A stretch of 64,000 nucleotides of DNA from Opitutaceae bacterium (GTDB lineage: Bacteria; Verrucomicrobiota; Verrucomicrobiia; Opitutales; Opitutaceae), in NCBI GenBank assembly GCA_030648295.1, contig JAUSID010000132.1, forward strand, positions 1 through 64,000, given 5' to 3'. A program made the position numbers and the translations under genes. A model generated the notes under the pieces. The model ran no database searches. It was not told where the DNA came from and was given only the letters and a program-made list of their open reading frames with translations. Numbering within the stretch: the first letter of the stretch is position 1; the number at the start of each line of letters is the position of its first letter. This document shows, piece by piece, positions 26,191 through 36,272 of the stretch.

Positions 26191-29100
26191 ATGACTACCT
26201 CTCACGCGATTGTGCATCGTTACTGGAGGCGGGCCCTCCTTGCATTCCTGATCAGCGGCGGACTGGCCGGGCTCCGCGCCCAGCCCGCCACCGGCAACCT
26301 CGAAGGCCGCGTTTCCAATCCCGCGACGGGCGCGATCGTCGAACACGCGCGGATCACGGTCGAGGGAACGGCGCTCCAGACGTTCAGCGATGCGGACGGG
26401 CTTTACCGGCTCTTCGGTGTGCCGGCGGGCAGCGTGCAGGTGCGCGCGTCCTTCACCGGGTTTCCGCCGGTGACGGCTACGGTCAACGTGCCCGCGGGCC
26501 AGACCGTGCAGCGTGACTTCGAGCTTGCCCCGGTCACATCAGGCTCGGCGCCGGCGGAAGGCGCGCCCATTCAGCTCGGCGAGTTCGTCGTCTCGACCTC
26601 GCGCGAGATGAGCGCGGCCGCGCTCGCGATCAACGAGGAGCGGTACGCGGCGAACATGAAGAACGTGGTGGCGACCGACGAGTTCGGCGACATCGCCGAG
26701 GGCAACGTCGGCGAATTCCTCAAGTTTCTCCCCGGGGTGAACATGGATGCGGCGGGCGGCAATGCCCGCGACATCTCGCTCCACGGCGTGCCGGCCGATT
26801 ATGTGCCGGTGACGCTCGGCGGGTTCAGCCTGGCCAGCGCGGTCGGTGGCGGCGCCGGCGGCACGGGACGCTCAATCGGGCTCGACCAGGTTTCGATCAA
26901 CAATCTCTCGCGCATCGAAGTTTCGTTTTCGCCGACGCCCGATTCGGAGGGGAATGCGCTCGCCGGTTCGGTCAACATGGTTCCGCGGAGTTCATTCGAG
27001 CGCACGAGGCCGGTGTTCAATTTCAGCACCTACGTGATGATGCGCGACAACGCGAAAAACTGGAGCAAGACCCCCGCGCCGCGGCACCCGACGCGCAAGA
27101 TTCACCCCGGCGCCGACTTTTCCTACATCGTGCCGGTGAACCGGCGGTTTGGCTTCACCCTTTCCGCCGGCTTCAACCGGCAGTATTCGGGCGAGCCGCG
27201 GCTCCAGAACACGAGGCGTGGCACCCAGGTGGTGACGAACGCCAACTTCGCCGCGACCACGTTCGACCAGCCATATCTTTCCGCCGTCACGGTGCGTAAC
27301 AGCGGCAAGGATACCAAGCGCAGCTCGTTCGGCGCGACCGTCGACTACAAGCTCACGCGCGACGACCGGATTTCGTTCTCGTTCCAGTACTCCACCTTCG
27401 ACGTGCTGATCAACCACAACACCCTCACGTTCGACACCGGCCGGGTGGCGGCCGGGAATTTCTCCACCGCCGCGACGCAGGGCACCGCCGGCGCGGGCAG
27501 CCTCCAGCTCCTCACCGATGGCAACGATCGCACCAACTGGACCTACATGCCGTCGCTCATCTGGCGGCACGACGGCCGGGTGTGGAAGATTGAGTCGGGG
27601 TTCGCCTACTCCCGCGCGAGCAATCGCAACCGCAACGTGAGCTCGGGGTTCTTTGATTCGACGACCGCGCGTCGCACGGGCGTGACGATCGGGTTCTCCG
27701 ACATCTTCTACCTGCGGCCCAACGTCATCACCGTGACCGATGCGGCGGGGAGTCCGGTCAATCCGTACTCGCTCGACAGCTACGTGATGACGGCGGCGAC
27801 CGGGGAGACCCGCAGCACTGATGACACCAAGCACACCGCGTATGCCAACATCCGCCGCAATTTCTACGGCAAGATTCCGATTGCGGTGAAGGCCGGGCTG
27901 GATTTCCGCCAGTCGGGGCGCGACCAGCGGTTCAGCACGCCGGCCTACACCTATGTGGGCCGCGACGGTGCGGGCAGCACCGTGCCCGCGGCGACGAGTG
28001 ACGATCGCGCTTCGCCGTTCATCGATCCGAGTTTTTCCAGCCGCATCGCGCCTTATGGGTATCCCAAGATCGAGGGCGTCAGCAGCGAGAAATTCTACGA
28101 GCACTTCGTGGCCAACCCGGGCTACTTTACGGAAAATCTCAACACATCGTACCGTGGCGAGGTCAACAACTCGAAGGTCACCAAGGAACTCGTCTCGGCG
28201 GCGTATTTCCGCGCCGACCTGCAGTTCCTCGAGAACCGGCTGAAGATCGTGACCGGCATCCGCGCCGAACAGACCAACATCGAGGCCGAGGGTCCGCTCA
28301 CCGATCCTTCACGCAACCTCCAGCGTGACGCGCAGGGCCGGCCCATTCTTGGCGCCAACGGCCGCCCGCTGACCATCGCGCCGACCAACACCCTCGCGTT
28401 CTCGCAGCTCACCTTCATCGAGCGCGCCTCCCACGCCGAGAAGGAATACCTGCGGTGGTTCCCGAGCATCAATGCGAGCTACAACCTTCGCGAAAACCTG
28501 ATTGCGCGCGTGGCCTATTCCACATCCGTCGGCCGCCCGAATTTCAACCAGTATGCTGGCGGCGTCACGCTGCCCGATCCGGATAATCCTCAGGCCAACG
28601 ACCAAATCACGGTCAGCAACGTCGGCATCAAGCCTTGGAGCGCACGCGCCTTCAATGCCCGGCTCGAGTATTATCTCCAGGGCGTCGGCAAGGTGGAGGT
28701 CGGCGCGTTCCGCCGCGACTTCGAAAACTTTTTTGGCAGCACCACCTTTCCCGCCACGCCGGAATTCCTCGAACTCTACAGCCTCGATCCGACCCTGTAT
28801 GGCGACTACCTCGTCGTCACCCAGCACAACATCGAGAACACGGTGCGGATGCAGGGGCTCAACGTGGCCTACCGGCAGGCGCTCACGTTCCTGCCGCACT
28901 GGGCGCGCGGCATCCAGGTGTTCGCCAACGCCAGCGCGCAGCGGCTGCTCGGACCGGCGGCGTCGAACTTCCAGGCGTTCATCCCGCGGACGTATAGCTG
29001 GGGCGCGAGCCTCAATCGCGCCAAATATGGACTGCGCGCCAACTGGAACTACCGCGGCCAGCAGCGCCGCAACGCGATGTCCGGAGCTAGCATCGAGCCC

Positions 29101-29316
29101 GGCACTTTCACCTGGTGGTCGAAGCGAATGTACCTCGATGTCAACGCCGAGTACTATTTCTACAAGCGCTTCGCGGTCTACGCGGCGCTGAGAAACATCC
29201 TCGACGCGCCGGACGACGTGCAGGTCTTCGGTCCGAGCACACCCGAGGTCGCGCGATTCCGGCAACGGATCGCGTTCGGTTCGCTTTGGACGTTCGGAAT
29301 CAAGGGATCGTTCTAG
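26191..29316 (+). CDS. TonB-dependent receptor with CarboxypepD_reg-like domain
   Basis: A 1041-residue outer-membrane receptor. A signal peptide (to about residue 33) is followed by a carboxypeptidase-regulatory-like beta-sandwich (about 36-118, TGNLEGRVSNPATGAIVEHA). Then comes a segment IQLGEFVVSTSRE likely to hold the TonB box, a plug domain (about 150-270, NVGEFLKFLPGV, SRIEVSFSPTPDSEGNALAG) and a 22-strand barrel ending in ...FGSLWTFGIKGSF with terminal Phe. It imports large ligands using TonB energy, probably glycan fragments. It shares domain order and plug motifs with the receptor at 31873-35067. ATG 26191 is preferred to a GTG 36 bp upstream. Confidence 0.93.
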   Translation: MTTSHAIVHRYWRRALLAFLISGGLAGLRAQPATGNLEGRVSNPATGAIVEHARITVEGTALQTFSDADGLYRLFGVPAGSVQVRASFTGFPPVTATVNVPAGQTVQRDFELAPVTSGSAPAEGAPIQLGEFVVSTSREMSAAALAINEERYAANMKNVVATDEFGDIAEGNVGEFLKFLPGVNMDAAGGNARDISLHGVPADYVPVTLGGFSLASAVGGGAGGTGRSIGLDQVSINNLSRIEVSFSPTPDSEGNALAGSVNMVPRSSFERTRPVFNFSTYVMMRDNAKNWSKTPAPRHPTRKIHPGADFSYIVPVNRRFGFTLSAGFNRQYSGEPRLQNTRRGTQVVTNANFAATTFDQPYLSAVTVRNSGKDTKRSSFGATVDYKLTRDDRISFSFQYSTFDVLINHNTLTFDTGRVAAGNFSTAATQGTAGAGSLQLLTDGNDRTNWTYMPSLIWRHDGRVWKIESGFAYSRASNRNRNVSSGFFDSTTARRTGVTIGFSDIFYLRPNVITVTDAAGSPVNPYSLDSYVMTAATGETRSTDDTKHTAYANIRRNFYGKIPIAVKAGLDFRQSGRDQRFSTPAYTYVGRDGAGSTVPAATSDDRASPFIDPSFSSRIAPYGYPKIEGVSSEKFYEHFVANPGYFTENLNTSYRGEVNNSKVTKELVSAAYFRADLQFLENRLKIVTGIRAEQTNIEAEGPLTDPSRNLQRDAQGRPILGANGRPLTIAPTNTLAFSQLTFIERASHAEKEYLRWFPSINASYNLRENLIARVAYSTSVGRPNFNQYAGGVTLPDPDNPQANDQITVSNVGIKPWSARAFNARLEYYLQGVGKVEVGAFRRDFENFFGSTTFPATPEFLELYSLDPTLYGDYLVVTQHNIENTVRMQGLNVAYRQALTFLPHWARGIQVFANASAQRLLGPAASNFQAFIPRTYSWGASLNRAKYGLRANWNYRGQQRRNAMSGASIEPGTFTWWSKRMYLDVNAEYYFYKRFAVYAALRNILDAPDDVQVFGPSTPEVARFRQRIAFGSLWTFGIKGSF

Positions 29317-29700
29317 CGGCGAGGCGCCGTTCGAGGCTTTCGTTCGGCGCACCATCGAACGCATTCCTTATTTGGCGCCTCGCTGGGTTTTGGGTTCTGA
29401 GTTCTGGGTTCTGGGTTCTGGGTTCTGAGTTTTGAGTTCCCGGTTCGCAGCGATGTATGGAGCCGCGGCGCCCCGCCGCGGCCGTCCTGGGAGCGCGACC
29501 GCCCCGGTCGCAACAGCAACCATCCTGGGAGCGCGGGCGTCGGTTTGATTTCGGATTTCGGATTTCGGATTGCGGATTGCGGATTGCGGATCGCCCGGGA
29601 GCGCGGGCGGCTCGCCCGCAACTGCAGTACACGGAAACGCTATCGAAACTGCGGGCGGGACGCCCGCGCTCCCAGGAACGAGCCGGAGAAGACCTTCGGT
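29317..29700. repeat. Intergenic repeat cluster (CTGGGTT, GCGGATT, GGGAGCGCG)
   Basis: gcgaggcgcc (29319-29328) pairs with 29374-29383 just after the receptor stop and could form a cruciform or terminator-like stem. 29383-29438 is eight heptamers of ctgggtt/ctgagtt type. 29551-29592 is six heptamers tcggatt/gcggatt. gggagcgcg motif copies start at about 29488, 29526 and 29596, with an inverted copy at 29651-29677. No gene is seen. Confidence 0.85.
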
Positions 29701-29728
29701 TTCCGCCGCGGATGATGCGCGCTCCCAA

Positions 29729-31648
29729 CTATGGCGCGTGCTTCGTATCCAGAGTCTCGAGCAGTCCCTCGAGCGCGAACCGGACGAACAATTCGCGATA
29801 ATCCCTTTCGTCGTTGGCTACGGCCTGCTTCGCCCGCGCGCGGACTTTCTCGGCCAGCGGTTGCGCGCGCGTGCCGAGCAGTTCGAGCGTTCGCGCCGCA
29901 TGCACCACCACGGTGGTATCAGCTGAGTTCAGGTCGGCCTCGAGTCGCGACAAGGCGGCCGGATGCGGTTCCATGGCGAGCAATGCGCCCGCGGCTTCGA
30001 CGGCCACGGAGGCCGACGCGTCGCGCAGCGCCCGCTCGAGTTCAGCTCGCGCGGTTTTGGCCGCGGTGGGGTTCGCGCGGAGCCCGACCGCAGACCAATA
30101 CCGCACCGCGGGATCGCCGTCGCCGAGCGCCTTGCGCTGCGCACCCGCGGCATCGGCCGCGCCCACGCGTTCAGCGGCCGCGAGCACCCGCTCGAACGGA
30201 TAAACCCCGGGCCGGCGCGCCATCTCGTAGGGCGTGAGCGCTCCGCTGCGACTCAGCGCATCGGGCTCGGGGAGAAAGGCGATGTCCCGGACCTCGGCGA
30301 GCCACTCTTGCAGCCGGGTGCGGAGACGCTCGAGAGTCGCGCGGTGTCGCGCATCTCCGGCGAGATTGTTCAACTGCTGCGGGTCGGCGACCGTGTCGTA
30401 GAGTTCCTCCGTCGCTCGCGTGGCCGCGAGCCAGGCGGTGGCGCCGGTGCCGGCGCGTCCGGTGCGGGCGAGTTCGAGCAACTCGCGGCGAAACGGACTC
30501 GCGTCGGAATATCCCTCGGGCGGAGCCCATGAGAGGTGCGGCCGGTAGTTGCGAATATAGAGCCAGCGTCGATCCCGCACGGAGCGCGCCGTGTCGATCG
30601 CCTCGTCGACCCGGTCACGCGCGGCGAAAACGAATTCACGCTCCGGTCCTGATCCGGGGCCGAGAAACGCCGTGCCTTGCATGTGGCGCGGAATCGGAAT
30701 GCCGGCGAGGCTCAGCAGCGTCGGCGCGAAATCGACGAAACTCACGAGCCGGTCGACGGTGGCGCCCGCTGCGGCCGGAGCGAGATGCCGCCATTTGGCC
30801 GGGAAGCGAATCAAGAGCGGCACATGCAGTCCGGAGTCGCGCAGCAGTCGCTTGCCGCCGGGCATGCCCATGCCGTGATCCGAGTACACGAAAACGATCG
30901 TGTCGTCCGCCAATCCGTCCGTCTCGAGTTCCCGCAGCGCCGCGCCTACCCGGCGGTCGACGGCCGCGATGCAGTCGTAGTATCGCGCCATGGCCTGGCG
31001 CGCCAGCGGCGTGTCCGGATAAAAACCGGGCAGCGGCACGCGCGCCGGATCCGCGCGATCGGCGGGCGGGAGTTTCGAGCGAATCTCGCGTTCGAACTGC
31101 TGTTGCGGCCACGCGCTGCTGCGGGACTGATGCGTCTCGCTGAAGTTGAACACGGACATGAAAGGTTGACCGCGCTCCCGCTGACGCCAGTGCACGTTGG
31201 CGCCGTTGCGGCTCCAGGCACGTTTGATGAAGGCCTGCTCGTCCTTGAGGTTGTAATCCGTCTTCGCGTTGTTCGACGTGAAGTAGCCGGCGTCACGGAG
31301 GTGTTCCGCGTAGCCCTTGAACTCCGCCGGAATCGGGATGCTGCACCGGAGGTGCGGATTGCCCAGCGACGTCGCATAAACGCCGGTGATGAGGCACGCG
31401 CGCGCCGGGGAGCAGACTGGAGCCGGCGCGAATGCGTGGGTGTAGCGCACGGCGTCGCGGGCAAACGCATCGATGTTCGGCGTGCGGGCGAATGAATCGC
31501 CGTAGCAGCCGAGATTCGGACTCATGTCCTCCAGCGTGAGCCAGAGGATGTTCGGCTGATCGGCGGCGTGCGTCAGCGCGCTCGCGGCGATCCCGCCCGC
31601 GATGGCGAAGAGGAGACGGACGGCGGGCCCAACGGGGAAGAAGGTCAT
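29729..31648 (-). CDS. Exported type I sulfatase with C-terminal HEAT repeats
   Basis: A 639-residue periplasmic or outer-surface sulfatase. A signal peptide (residues 1-28) is followed by the metal-binding strand NILWLTLEDMSPNLGCYGD and the formylglycine motif CSPAR (Cys79, needing conversion by an FGE enzyme), and VFVYSDHGMGMPGGKR further on. The last 130 residues are Ala/Leu/Glu/Arg-rich helical repeats (LERALRDASASVAVEAAGAL) resembling HEAT repeats, an addition seen in verrucomicrobial and planctomycetal sulfatases. It removes sulfate esters from glycans. It lies convergent to one TonB receptor and directly downstream of another on the same strand, consistent with a sulfated-glycan use locus. 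Confidence 0.93.
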   Translation of the reverse strand: MTFFPVGPAVRLLFAIAGGIAASALTHAADQPNILWLTLEDMSPNLGCYGDSFARTPNIDAFARDAVRYTHAFAPAPVCSPARACLITGVYATSLGNPHLRCSIPIPAEFKGYAEHLRDAGYFTSNNAKTDYNLKDEQAFIKRAWSRNGANVHWRQRERGQPFMSVFNFSETHQSRSSAWPQQQFEREIRSKLPPADRADPARVPLPGFYPDTPLARQAMARYYDCIAAVDRRVGAALRELETDGLADDTIVFVYSDHGMGMPGGKRLLRDSGLHVPLLIRFPAKWRHLAPAAAGATVDRLVSFVDFAPTLLSLAGIPIPRHMQGTAFLGPGSGPEREFVFAARDRVDEAIDTARSVRDRRWLYIRNYRPHLSWAPPEGYSDASPFRRELLELARTGRAGTGATAWLAATRATEELYDTVADPQQLNNLAGDARHRATLERLRTRLQEWLAEVRDIAFLPEPDALSRSGALTPYEMARRPGVYPFERVLAAAERVGAADAAGAQRKALGDGDPAVRYWSAVGLRANPTAAKTARAELERALRDASASVAVEAAGALLAMEPHPAALSRLEADLNSADTTVVVHAARTLELLGTRAQPLAEKVRARAKQAVANDERDYRELFVRFALEGLLETLDTKHAP

Positions 31649-31689
31649 GGCGCCAGCAATACACGGTCTTTCAGACGCGGGAAATCAAA

Positions 31690-31870
31690 ACACGCGGGAG
31701 GGCCCGCCTCCCCGCCGCAGGCGGGCAAGCGGCGCGGCTTGCCTGCCTTTGGCAGGGCCGTCGCTTTCCGAAGGACCTTCCACTCCGAAAAGTCGAAATG
31801 GGGGTTGACCCGGCGGCGGACGACGCGGAGGTCGTCCCTCCATCGTTTCTCCGATTATTTGTGACGCCCT
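31690..31870. repeat. Composite intergenic repeat, copy 1
   Basis: GC-rich small hairpins (ccgcctccccgccgcaggcgg, gcctgcctttggcagggc) are followed by tttccgaaggaccttccactc, gaaaagtcg and ggaggtcgtccctcca. The same words in the same order recur at 37905-38115, with matching ends (attatttgtgacgcc / attatttgtggcgcc). No gene is present. Confidence 0.75.
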
Positions 31871-31872
31871 GT

Positions 31873-34800
31873 TTAGAACGTGCCCTTTACGCCGAACTGA
31901 TACGTCACGCCGTATTCACCTTCGAATGACTCCCGGACGTACCGCGGGCTGCCCACGGCGTAGGCTTCCTGCTGGTCGCGATCGTTGAAGATATTCCGGC
32001 CGGTGATGTAGAGGGAGAATCGTTTCGTCAGCTGGTAATCCAGCGACGCATCGAACCGGATCTTTTCCATCTGGTAATTCCAACCGGGGATGCCGAATGG
32101 AGCCGCCGCCGTCGGCCCCAGGCGCTTCTTCCCGATCAAATACCATTTGCCGACGAACGAAACGGGCCGGCGATTGAACATGAACCCCGCGTTGATGTTC
32201 TTCCGCGAGAACCCGCGGAAGTCCGCCTCGCCCGGCCCCATCGGCCGGATGAAAGTCGCGTTGGCGAAAGTGCGAAAGTAGCGGGCGATCTCGATCGTGG
32301 TCAAACCGGCGAGTGGCTGGTTGAAGCCCATCTCCCAGCCGTTCACGTGCACGATTGCGTCGGTGTTGTACGGCGCGGTGACCCGATAATCGACGTAGTC
32401 GGTGCTCAGGTTGATCGACTCGAGAAAGTCGGCGGTGGCGAGAAAGGCGCGATTGGCGAAAAAGTTTTTGATCTGCTTCCGGAAAAATCCGACGGAAATA
32501 TCGCCGCCACTCCGGGTGTAATACTCCAGCCGCAGGTCAAGGCTGTCCGCCGTCCACGGCTTGAGCGCGGGGTTCTTGGTCACAATCGTGCCGAGCGCGG
32601 AGCCGCTGGTGTTCGAATCCGGTTCGAAGTCGATCTGCGTGACGTTGGAGGCGCCGACCAGGTTGGTGAACTCGGGCCGGCCAATCGTCCGCGCCAGTCC
32701 GAGCCGGCCGATCAGGTTTTCGGTGACATTATACGACGCGTTCAGGCTCGGGTAGTAGCCGTGGTACTGCTTTTGCATCCGCGAGCCGAGGCGGGTGTAG
32801 ACGAGCGCATCCTGGGCGATTAGCTCCGCGGGGGTGAGCGTGGTACGGACCGTCTTCTCCGGCGCAATCACGTGGATCGGGCGGCGTTGCGCATTGAGGA
32901 TGAGCGCGCTCGTGGCCGGGTTGCGTTGATACTGCGCGCTGTTGTCCTGCAGCACACCGCGGCCGTCATCCGTCGTCTGCTCGAACCGCATGCCGGCCAC
33001 GATGCGCAGCCGGTTGTTTATCAGCGAAAGATCGCCCATCGCGTACGCCGCGTCGATCCGCTCCGTGATGTCGAACGGCGTCGTCATGTCGGCCAGAAGG
33101 TCAGCGCGCCGGTTGACGTTCGTATCAAAATATTGGGGATACTGCTGGAATAGTTCGAACGCGCGTCGGGTGCTGGGGAAGGTGGGAGTGGGCAGCCCGC
33201 GCGGGAAGGCGATTTCCTGCATCGTGTAATTCGTCAGGTCAATGGGCGAGCGGGTGATGCCTTCGTCGCCCGAGGCGGCCCGGCCGTCGGGCCCGACATA
33301 GGCGGGAAAAAACTGGCCCATGCGATAGGCCGCGTACTCCTCTTTCACCGAGAGCCCCGTCTTCACGGAAAACTTGAAGCCTTCGTCGAAGAATTTGCGC
33401 GTCGCGTCGAGTCGCGCGCTCCTGGCGTCCGCCTCCGAATCGCGGGTCTGAATCGAGCCGTTGACGAAAAGATTGTAGTTACGCAGGTCGAACGGATCCA
33501 CGACGCTGCCGGCGGCGTTGCGCACGGTGATGCGGCCCGGCACGTAGCCGCTGTTGTCATCGACATCGATCGTGGCGCCGGTGATCTCGCCGGAGGCGTT
33601 GGCGAGTTGATCGTAGGAAAGCTCGCGGAACCATTTCGCCGAGAAACCATAGCTGAGATTGGCGGCGAAATCCCACCGCGCACCGAGATGGCTGTAATTG
33701 AGCCGGAACAGATGGTTGCGGACCGAGAAGTGCCGCGCGTTGTTGGCGGCGAAAATCCGGCCGGAGCCGGGACGGCCATGGGTGAAATCCGGGCCCCACG
33801 AAACCGGATTTGTGCCCGTGTTGATGTTGAACGTGAACGCCGGAATGTCCTGCTTGAAGTAGGCGCCGGAGTGGATGAATGAAATCTTGTCCGTGGGCGA
33901 GAGTCGCCAGTCGAGCCGCAGGCCGAGGTTGTAGCGCCGCTCGGTGATGGGGAAGAAGAGGTAGTTCCCGGAGAGGAAGTACGGATTGTCGACCGTGGCG
34001 CGAACGGGATTGGTCGCGAGCGTTGTCGTGCTGAAGGTGCGCCGGATCTGTTCGACGGCGTTGAACTGCTCGAACTTCACCGCGTTGATCGAGAAGCCGA
34101 AGTTTTTGGAGATCGGAACCGTGTAGGTGAGATCGAACCCCGGGCCCCAGAAAAAGTTCTTCGACGTGCTGTCGCCATCATTCCCCCACGCTTTCGCGTA
34201 TCTCGGGTAATGGGAGTTCTTGTTCAGGAAGGTGCGGAACTGGAACTCGGGCCTGCTCTTCTCGAACGCGGTGCGGCTGACAAGATTGATCGAGCCGCCG
34301 AGACTCGAGGCCGGCATATCGGGCGTCGGGACCTTGTAGACCTCGATGCGCGTGGCGTTGGCAAGCGAGATCGTCTGGAGCGACGTGGCGCGGGATGGCC
34401 CGCCGGTCGCGGCGACATTCATCGTTTCACCGTCGATCGAGATGCCGGTGTATACCTGCGGCATGCCGCGGAGCTGGATGGCGACGGCATTCATTTGGTC
34501 GGTGACGACCTCGACGCCGGGGAGGAATTTGACGAATTCGCCGATGTTGTTTTCGCCGACGATGCCGAGGGCGTCGGTCGACACCACGGTCTTGGCGTTG
34601 GCGGCGAACCGCTGCTCGTTGATCGCAATCGCCGCGGCATTGGTCATGCGGGCGGATTCGACGACGAACTGATCGAGTTTGACGACTCCGGGGGCGAGGG
34701 CGCTTTCGGCGGCGGCATCGAAGGCCGGGAGTTCGAAATCCTGCCGGGAGACGCCGCCCGGCGTCACACTGACGGTGGCCGTCTGGGGCGCGCGTCCGGT

Positions 34801-35067
34801 GTAGAACACGCGGAGCGTGACGGGCCCGGCCGGCAGGTCAGCGAAACGGTATTCGCCAAACGCGTCGGTGAAGGCTTCACGCGAAGTGCCCTCGATGGTG
34901 ACGCGCGCGTTTTCGAGGGCGAGGCCGGCGACGCGATCCTGAACACGTCCCGTGAGCACACCGGTTGCCGGCGATTGGGCAGAGACGGGCGGTGCAGCGA
35001 GGGCAACGCACGCGAGCGCGGCGACAACGAGACGAGGCAGGGCGCGAAGCAGGACGATGGGTTGCAT
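31873..35067 (-). CDS. TonB-dependent receptor with CarboxypepD_reg-like domain
   Basis: A 1064-residue outer-membrane receptor. A signal peptide (MQPIVLLRALPRLVVAALAC...VSAQ) is followed by a carboxypeptidase-regulatory-like domain (about residues 36-115, TGVLTGRVQDRVAGLALENA), then VKLDQFVVESARM (TonB-box region), a plug (about 150-265, NIGEFVKFLPGVEV, RIEVYKVPTPDMPASSLGGS) and a long barrel ending GVTYQFGVKGTF. Start ATG 35067 is fixed by the signal peptide. The paralogue at 26191-29316 has the same architecture. The sulfatase gene follows 224 bp downstream, so this receptor probably imports products of that enzyme. Confidence 0.93.
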   Translation of the reverse strand: MQPIVLLRALPRLVVAALACVALAAPPVSAQSPATGVLTGRVQDRVAGLALENARVTIEGTSREAFTDAFGEYRFADLPAGPVTLRVFYTGRAPQTATVSVTPGGVSRQDFELPAFDAAAESALAPGVVKLDQFVVESARMTNAAAIAINEQRFAANAKTVVSTDALGIVGENNIGEFVKFLPGVEVVTDQMNAVAIQLRGMPQVYTGISIDGETMNVAATGGPSRATSLQTISLANATRIEVYKVPTPDMPASSLGGSINLVSRTAFEKSRPEFQFRTFLNKNSHYPRYAKAWGNDGDSTSKNFFWGPGFDLTYTVPISKNFGFSINAVKFEQFNAVEQIRRTFSTTTLATNPVRATVDNPYFLSGNYLFFPITERRYNLGLRLDWRLSPTDKISFIHSGAYFKQDIPAFTFNINTGTNPVSWGPDFTHGRPGSGRIFAANNARHFSVRNHLFRLNYSHLGARWDFAANLSYGFSAKWFRELSYDQLANASGEITGATIDVDDNSGYVPGRITVRNAAGSVVDPFDLRNYNLFVNGSIQTRDSEADARSARLDATRKFFDEGFKFSVKTGLSVKEEYAAYRMGQFFPAYVGPDGRAASGDEGITRSPIDLTNYTMQEIAFPRGLPTPTFPSTRRAFELFQQYPQYFDTNVNRRADLLADMTTPFDITERIDAAYAMGDLSLINNRLRIVAGMRFEQTTDDGRGVLQDNSAQYQRNPATSALILNAQRRPIHVIAPEKTVRTTLTPAELIAQDALVYTRLGSRMQKQYHGYYPSLNASYNVTENLIGRLGLARTIGRPEFTNLVGASNVTQIDFEPDSNTSGSALGTIVTKNPALKPWTADSLDLRLEYYTRSGGDISVGFFRKQIKNFFANRAFLATADFLESINLSTDYVDYRVTAPYNTDAIVHVNGWEMGFNQPLAGLTTIEIARYFRTFANATFIRPMGPGEADFRGFSRKNINAGFMFNRRPVSFVGKWYLIGKKRLGPTAAAPFGIPGWNYQMEKIRFDASLDYQLTKRFSLYITGRNIFNDRDQQEAYAVGSPRYVRESFEGEYGVTYQFGVKGTF

Positions 35068-35729
35068 GGTCTGGTCTCCTGATGGTGCGGCACCGCGTCG
35101 GTGAGCTGACACGCGGTCCGGGTTGCGAACGATAAGTGAACTATCCCGGCCCAATCCAGCGTTGTTTTCCGCGACGGTAGTCGTGGCGTTAGCGGCCGCA
35201 ACCGAGCCGCCGCCAAATCATCCTGCGACCTTGATTCGGCTCCATGCAGTCGAAGAGCTTGTTCCGACCTGGGAGCGCGGGCGTCTCGCCCGCATGGATT
35301 GGAGTGGCACGGGCATCCCTGGTCGCCTTCGGCGCCGCCAGAGGCGGGTAAACCTGCCGGTGGTGCTGGGGGCGCGGGCGCCCTCGCCCGCTGAGAAATG
35401 CCGATTGCCAATCCTACCGAATCTGCGGCTGCCTCGCGACCGGCCTCTCGACGAGCCTCTCGACACGCTCGAGGCCTTTCAGTCGAAATCACAGACGGCC
35501 GTGAGCTCGTCGAATCGGATCGAGGCCTTTCAATCGAAATCACAGATGGCCGTGAGCCTGTCGAATCGGCTCGGGGCCCTGCCGAATGGGGAATCCGCAG
35601 CCACTCGATCCTTGCGGGCCAGAGGCCCGCGCTCCCAGGGGAACAACGCCGTGCGATTCGGCGTGGTTTGCCGAATCCGAAAACCGAAATCGACCGGCGC
35701 CCGCGCTCCCAGGAAACCGTTTGTTCGAG
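35068..35729. repeat. Gene-free stretch rich in repeats, incl. 51-bp tandem pair
   Basis: A full GGGAGCGCG motif with its palindromic half is at 35268-35297; variants are at 35367-35391, 35614-35640 (inverted) and 35698-35713 (inverted). 35470-35520 and 35521-35571 are a direct tandem pair of a 51-bp unit (cgaggcctttcagtcgaaat... gtcgaatcggat) about 90% identical. A third, divergent copy is at about 45494-45555. No gene is supported. Confidence 0.85.
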
Positions 35730-36272
35730 TTACGGCGGCAACAAACCCGCGAGCACGGCGACCGCTTCCTGGCGCACGGTCAGTACGGCGCGCAACTCGT
35801 CCTGCGCCTTCACGAGTCGCTCCTCGTTCTGGCGGTAAATCTGATGCTGGTGGACCAGCCTCAGCTTGATTTCAGCGTCGGGCAGATTGTCCTTCAGCGC
35901 GGTCCGCAGGGAATCCTGCTCCGGACTCCCGCCACGACCGCCCGGCTTGCCGAACGACGGTGCGGCGAGTGTGGCAGGACTGCCTTTTGGAAGACTGCCA
36001 CGGAGCTCGATGATTTTTCTGATTCGCGCTGCGATCAGCTCCCATTCGGCGTCGTCAGTGATCGCGAAGTGTTCACGTAGTCGCGCCAGGCCCTTCTCCT
36101 CGATGTTTGGTTTTCCGTTGCTGACGGTGTCGCTCTCTCGCTTCGAATCACGGCGTTCGGACTTGTCGGGTTTTTTCTGCGCCAGCAGCGTGACGGGCAC
36201 GACTGTGGCAATGCCAAAGGCGAGCGCGGCGCGAACGAGCATCAAGGAACGGGAGCGAACGGAAGGCTTCAT
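35730..36272 (-). CDS. Exported hypothetical protein
   Basis: A 180-residue protein with an Arg-rich signal peptide (MKPSVRSRSLMLVRAALAFG...VTLLAQ). The mature part is highly charged and mostly helical: AITDDAEWELIAARIRKIIE, a Gly/Pro-rich loop, then a long helix ending in EERLVKAQDELRAVLTVRQE and AVAVLAGLLPP. The layout (DDAEW...I..RI..I, then a helix with repeated Arg/Glu and 'LR.vLt.RQEA.L...G.L') is a pattern I associate with verrucomicrobial periplasmic proteins of unknown role. ATG 36272 is chosen by the signal peptide. Confidence 0.65.
   Translation of the reverse strand: MKPSVRSRSLMLVRAALAFGIATVVPVTLLAQKKPDKSERRDSKRESDTVSNGKPNIEEKGLARLREHFAITDDAEWELIAARIRKIIELRGSLPKGSPATLAAPSFGKPGGRGGSPEQDSLRTALKDNLPDAEIKLRLVHQHQIYRQNEERLVKAQDELRAVLTVRQEAVAVLAGLLPP

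Noticed and set aside
32600-32640. tRNA T-arm-like ggttcgaa sequence
   Set aside because: It lies inside the coding sequence of the TonB receptor and has no cloverleaf around it.
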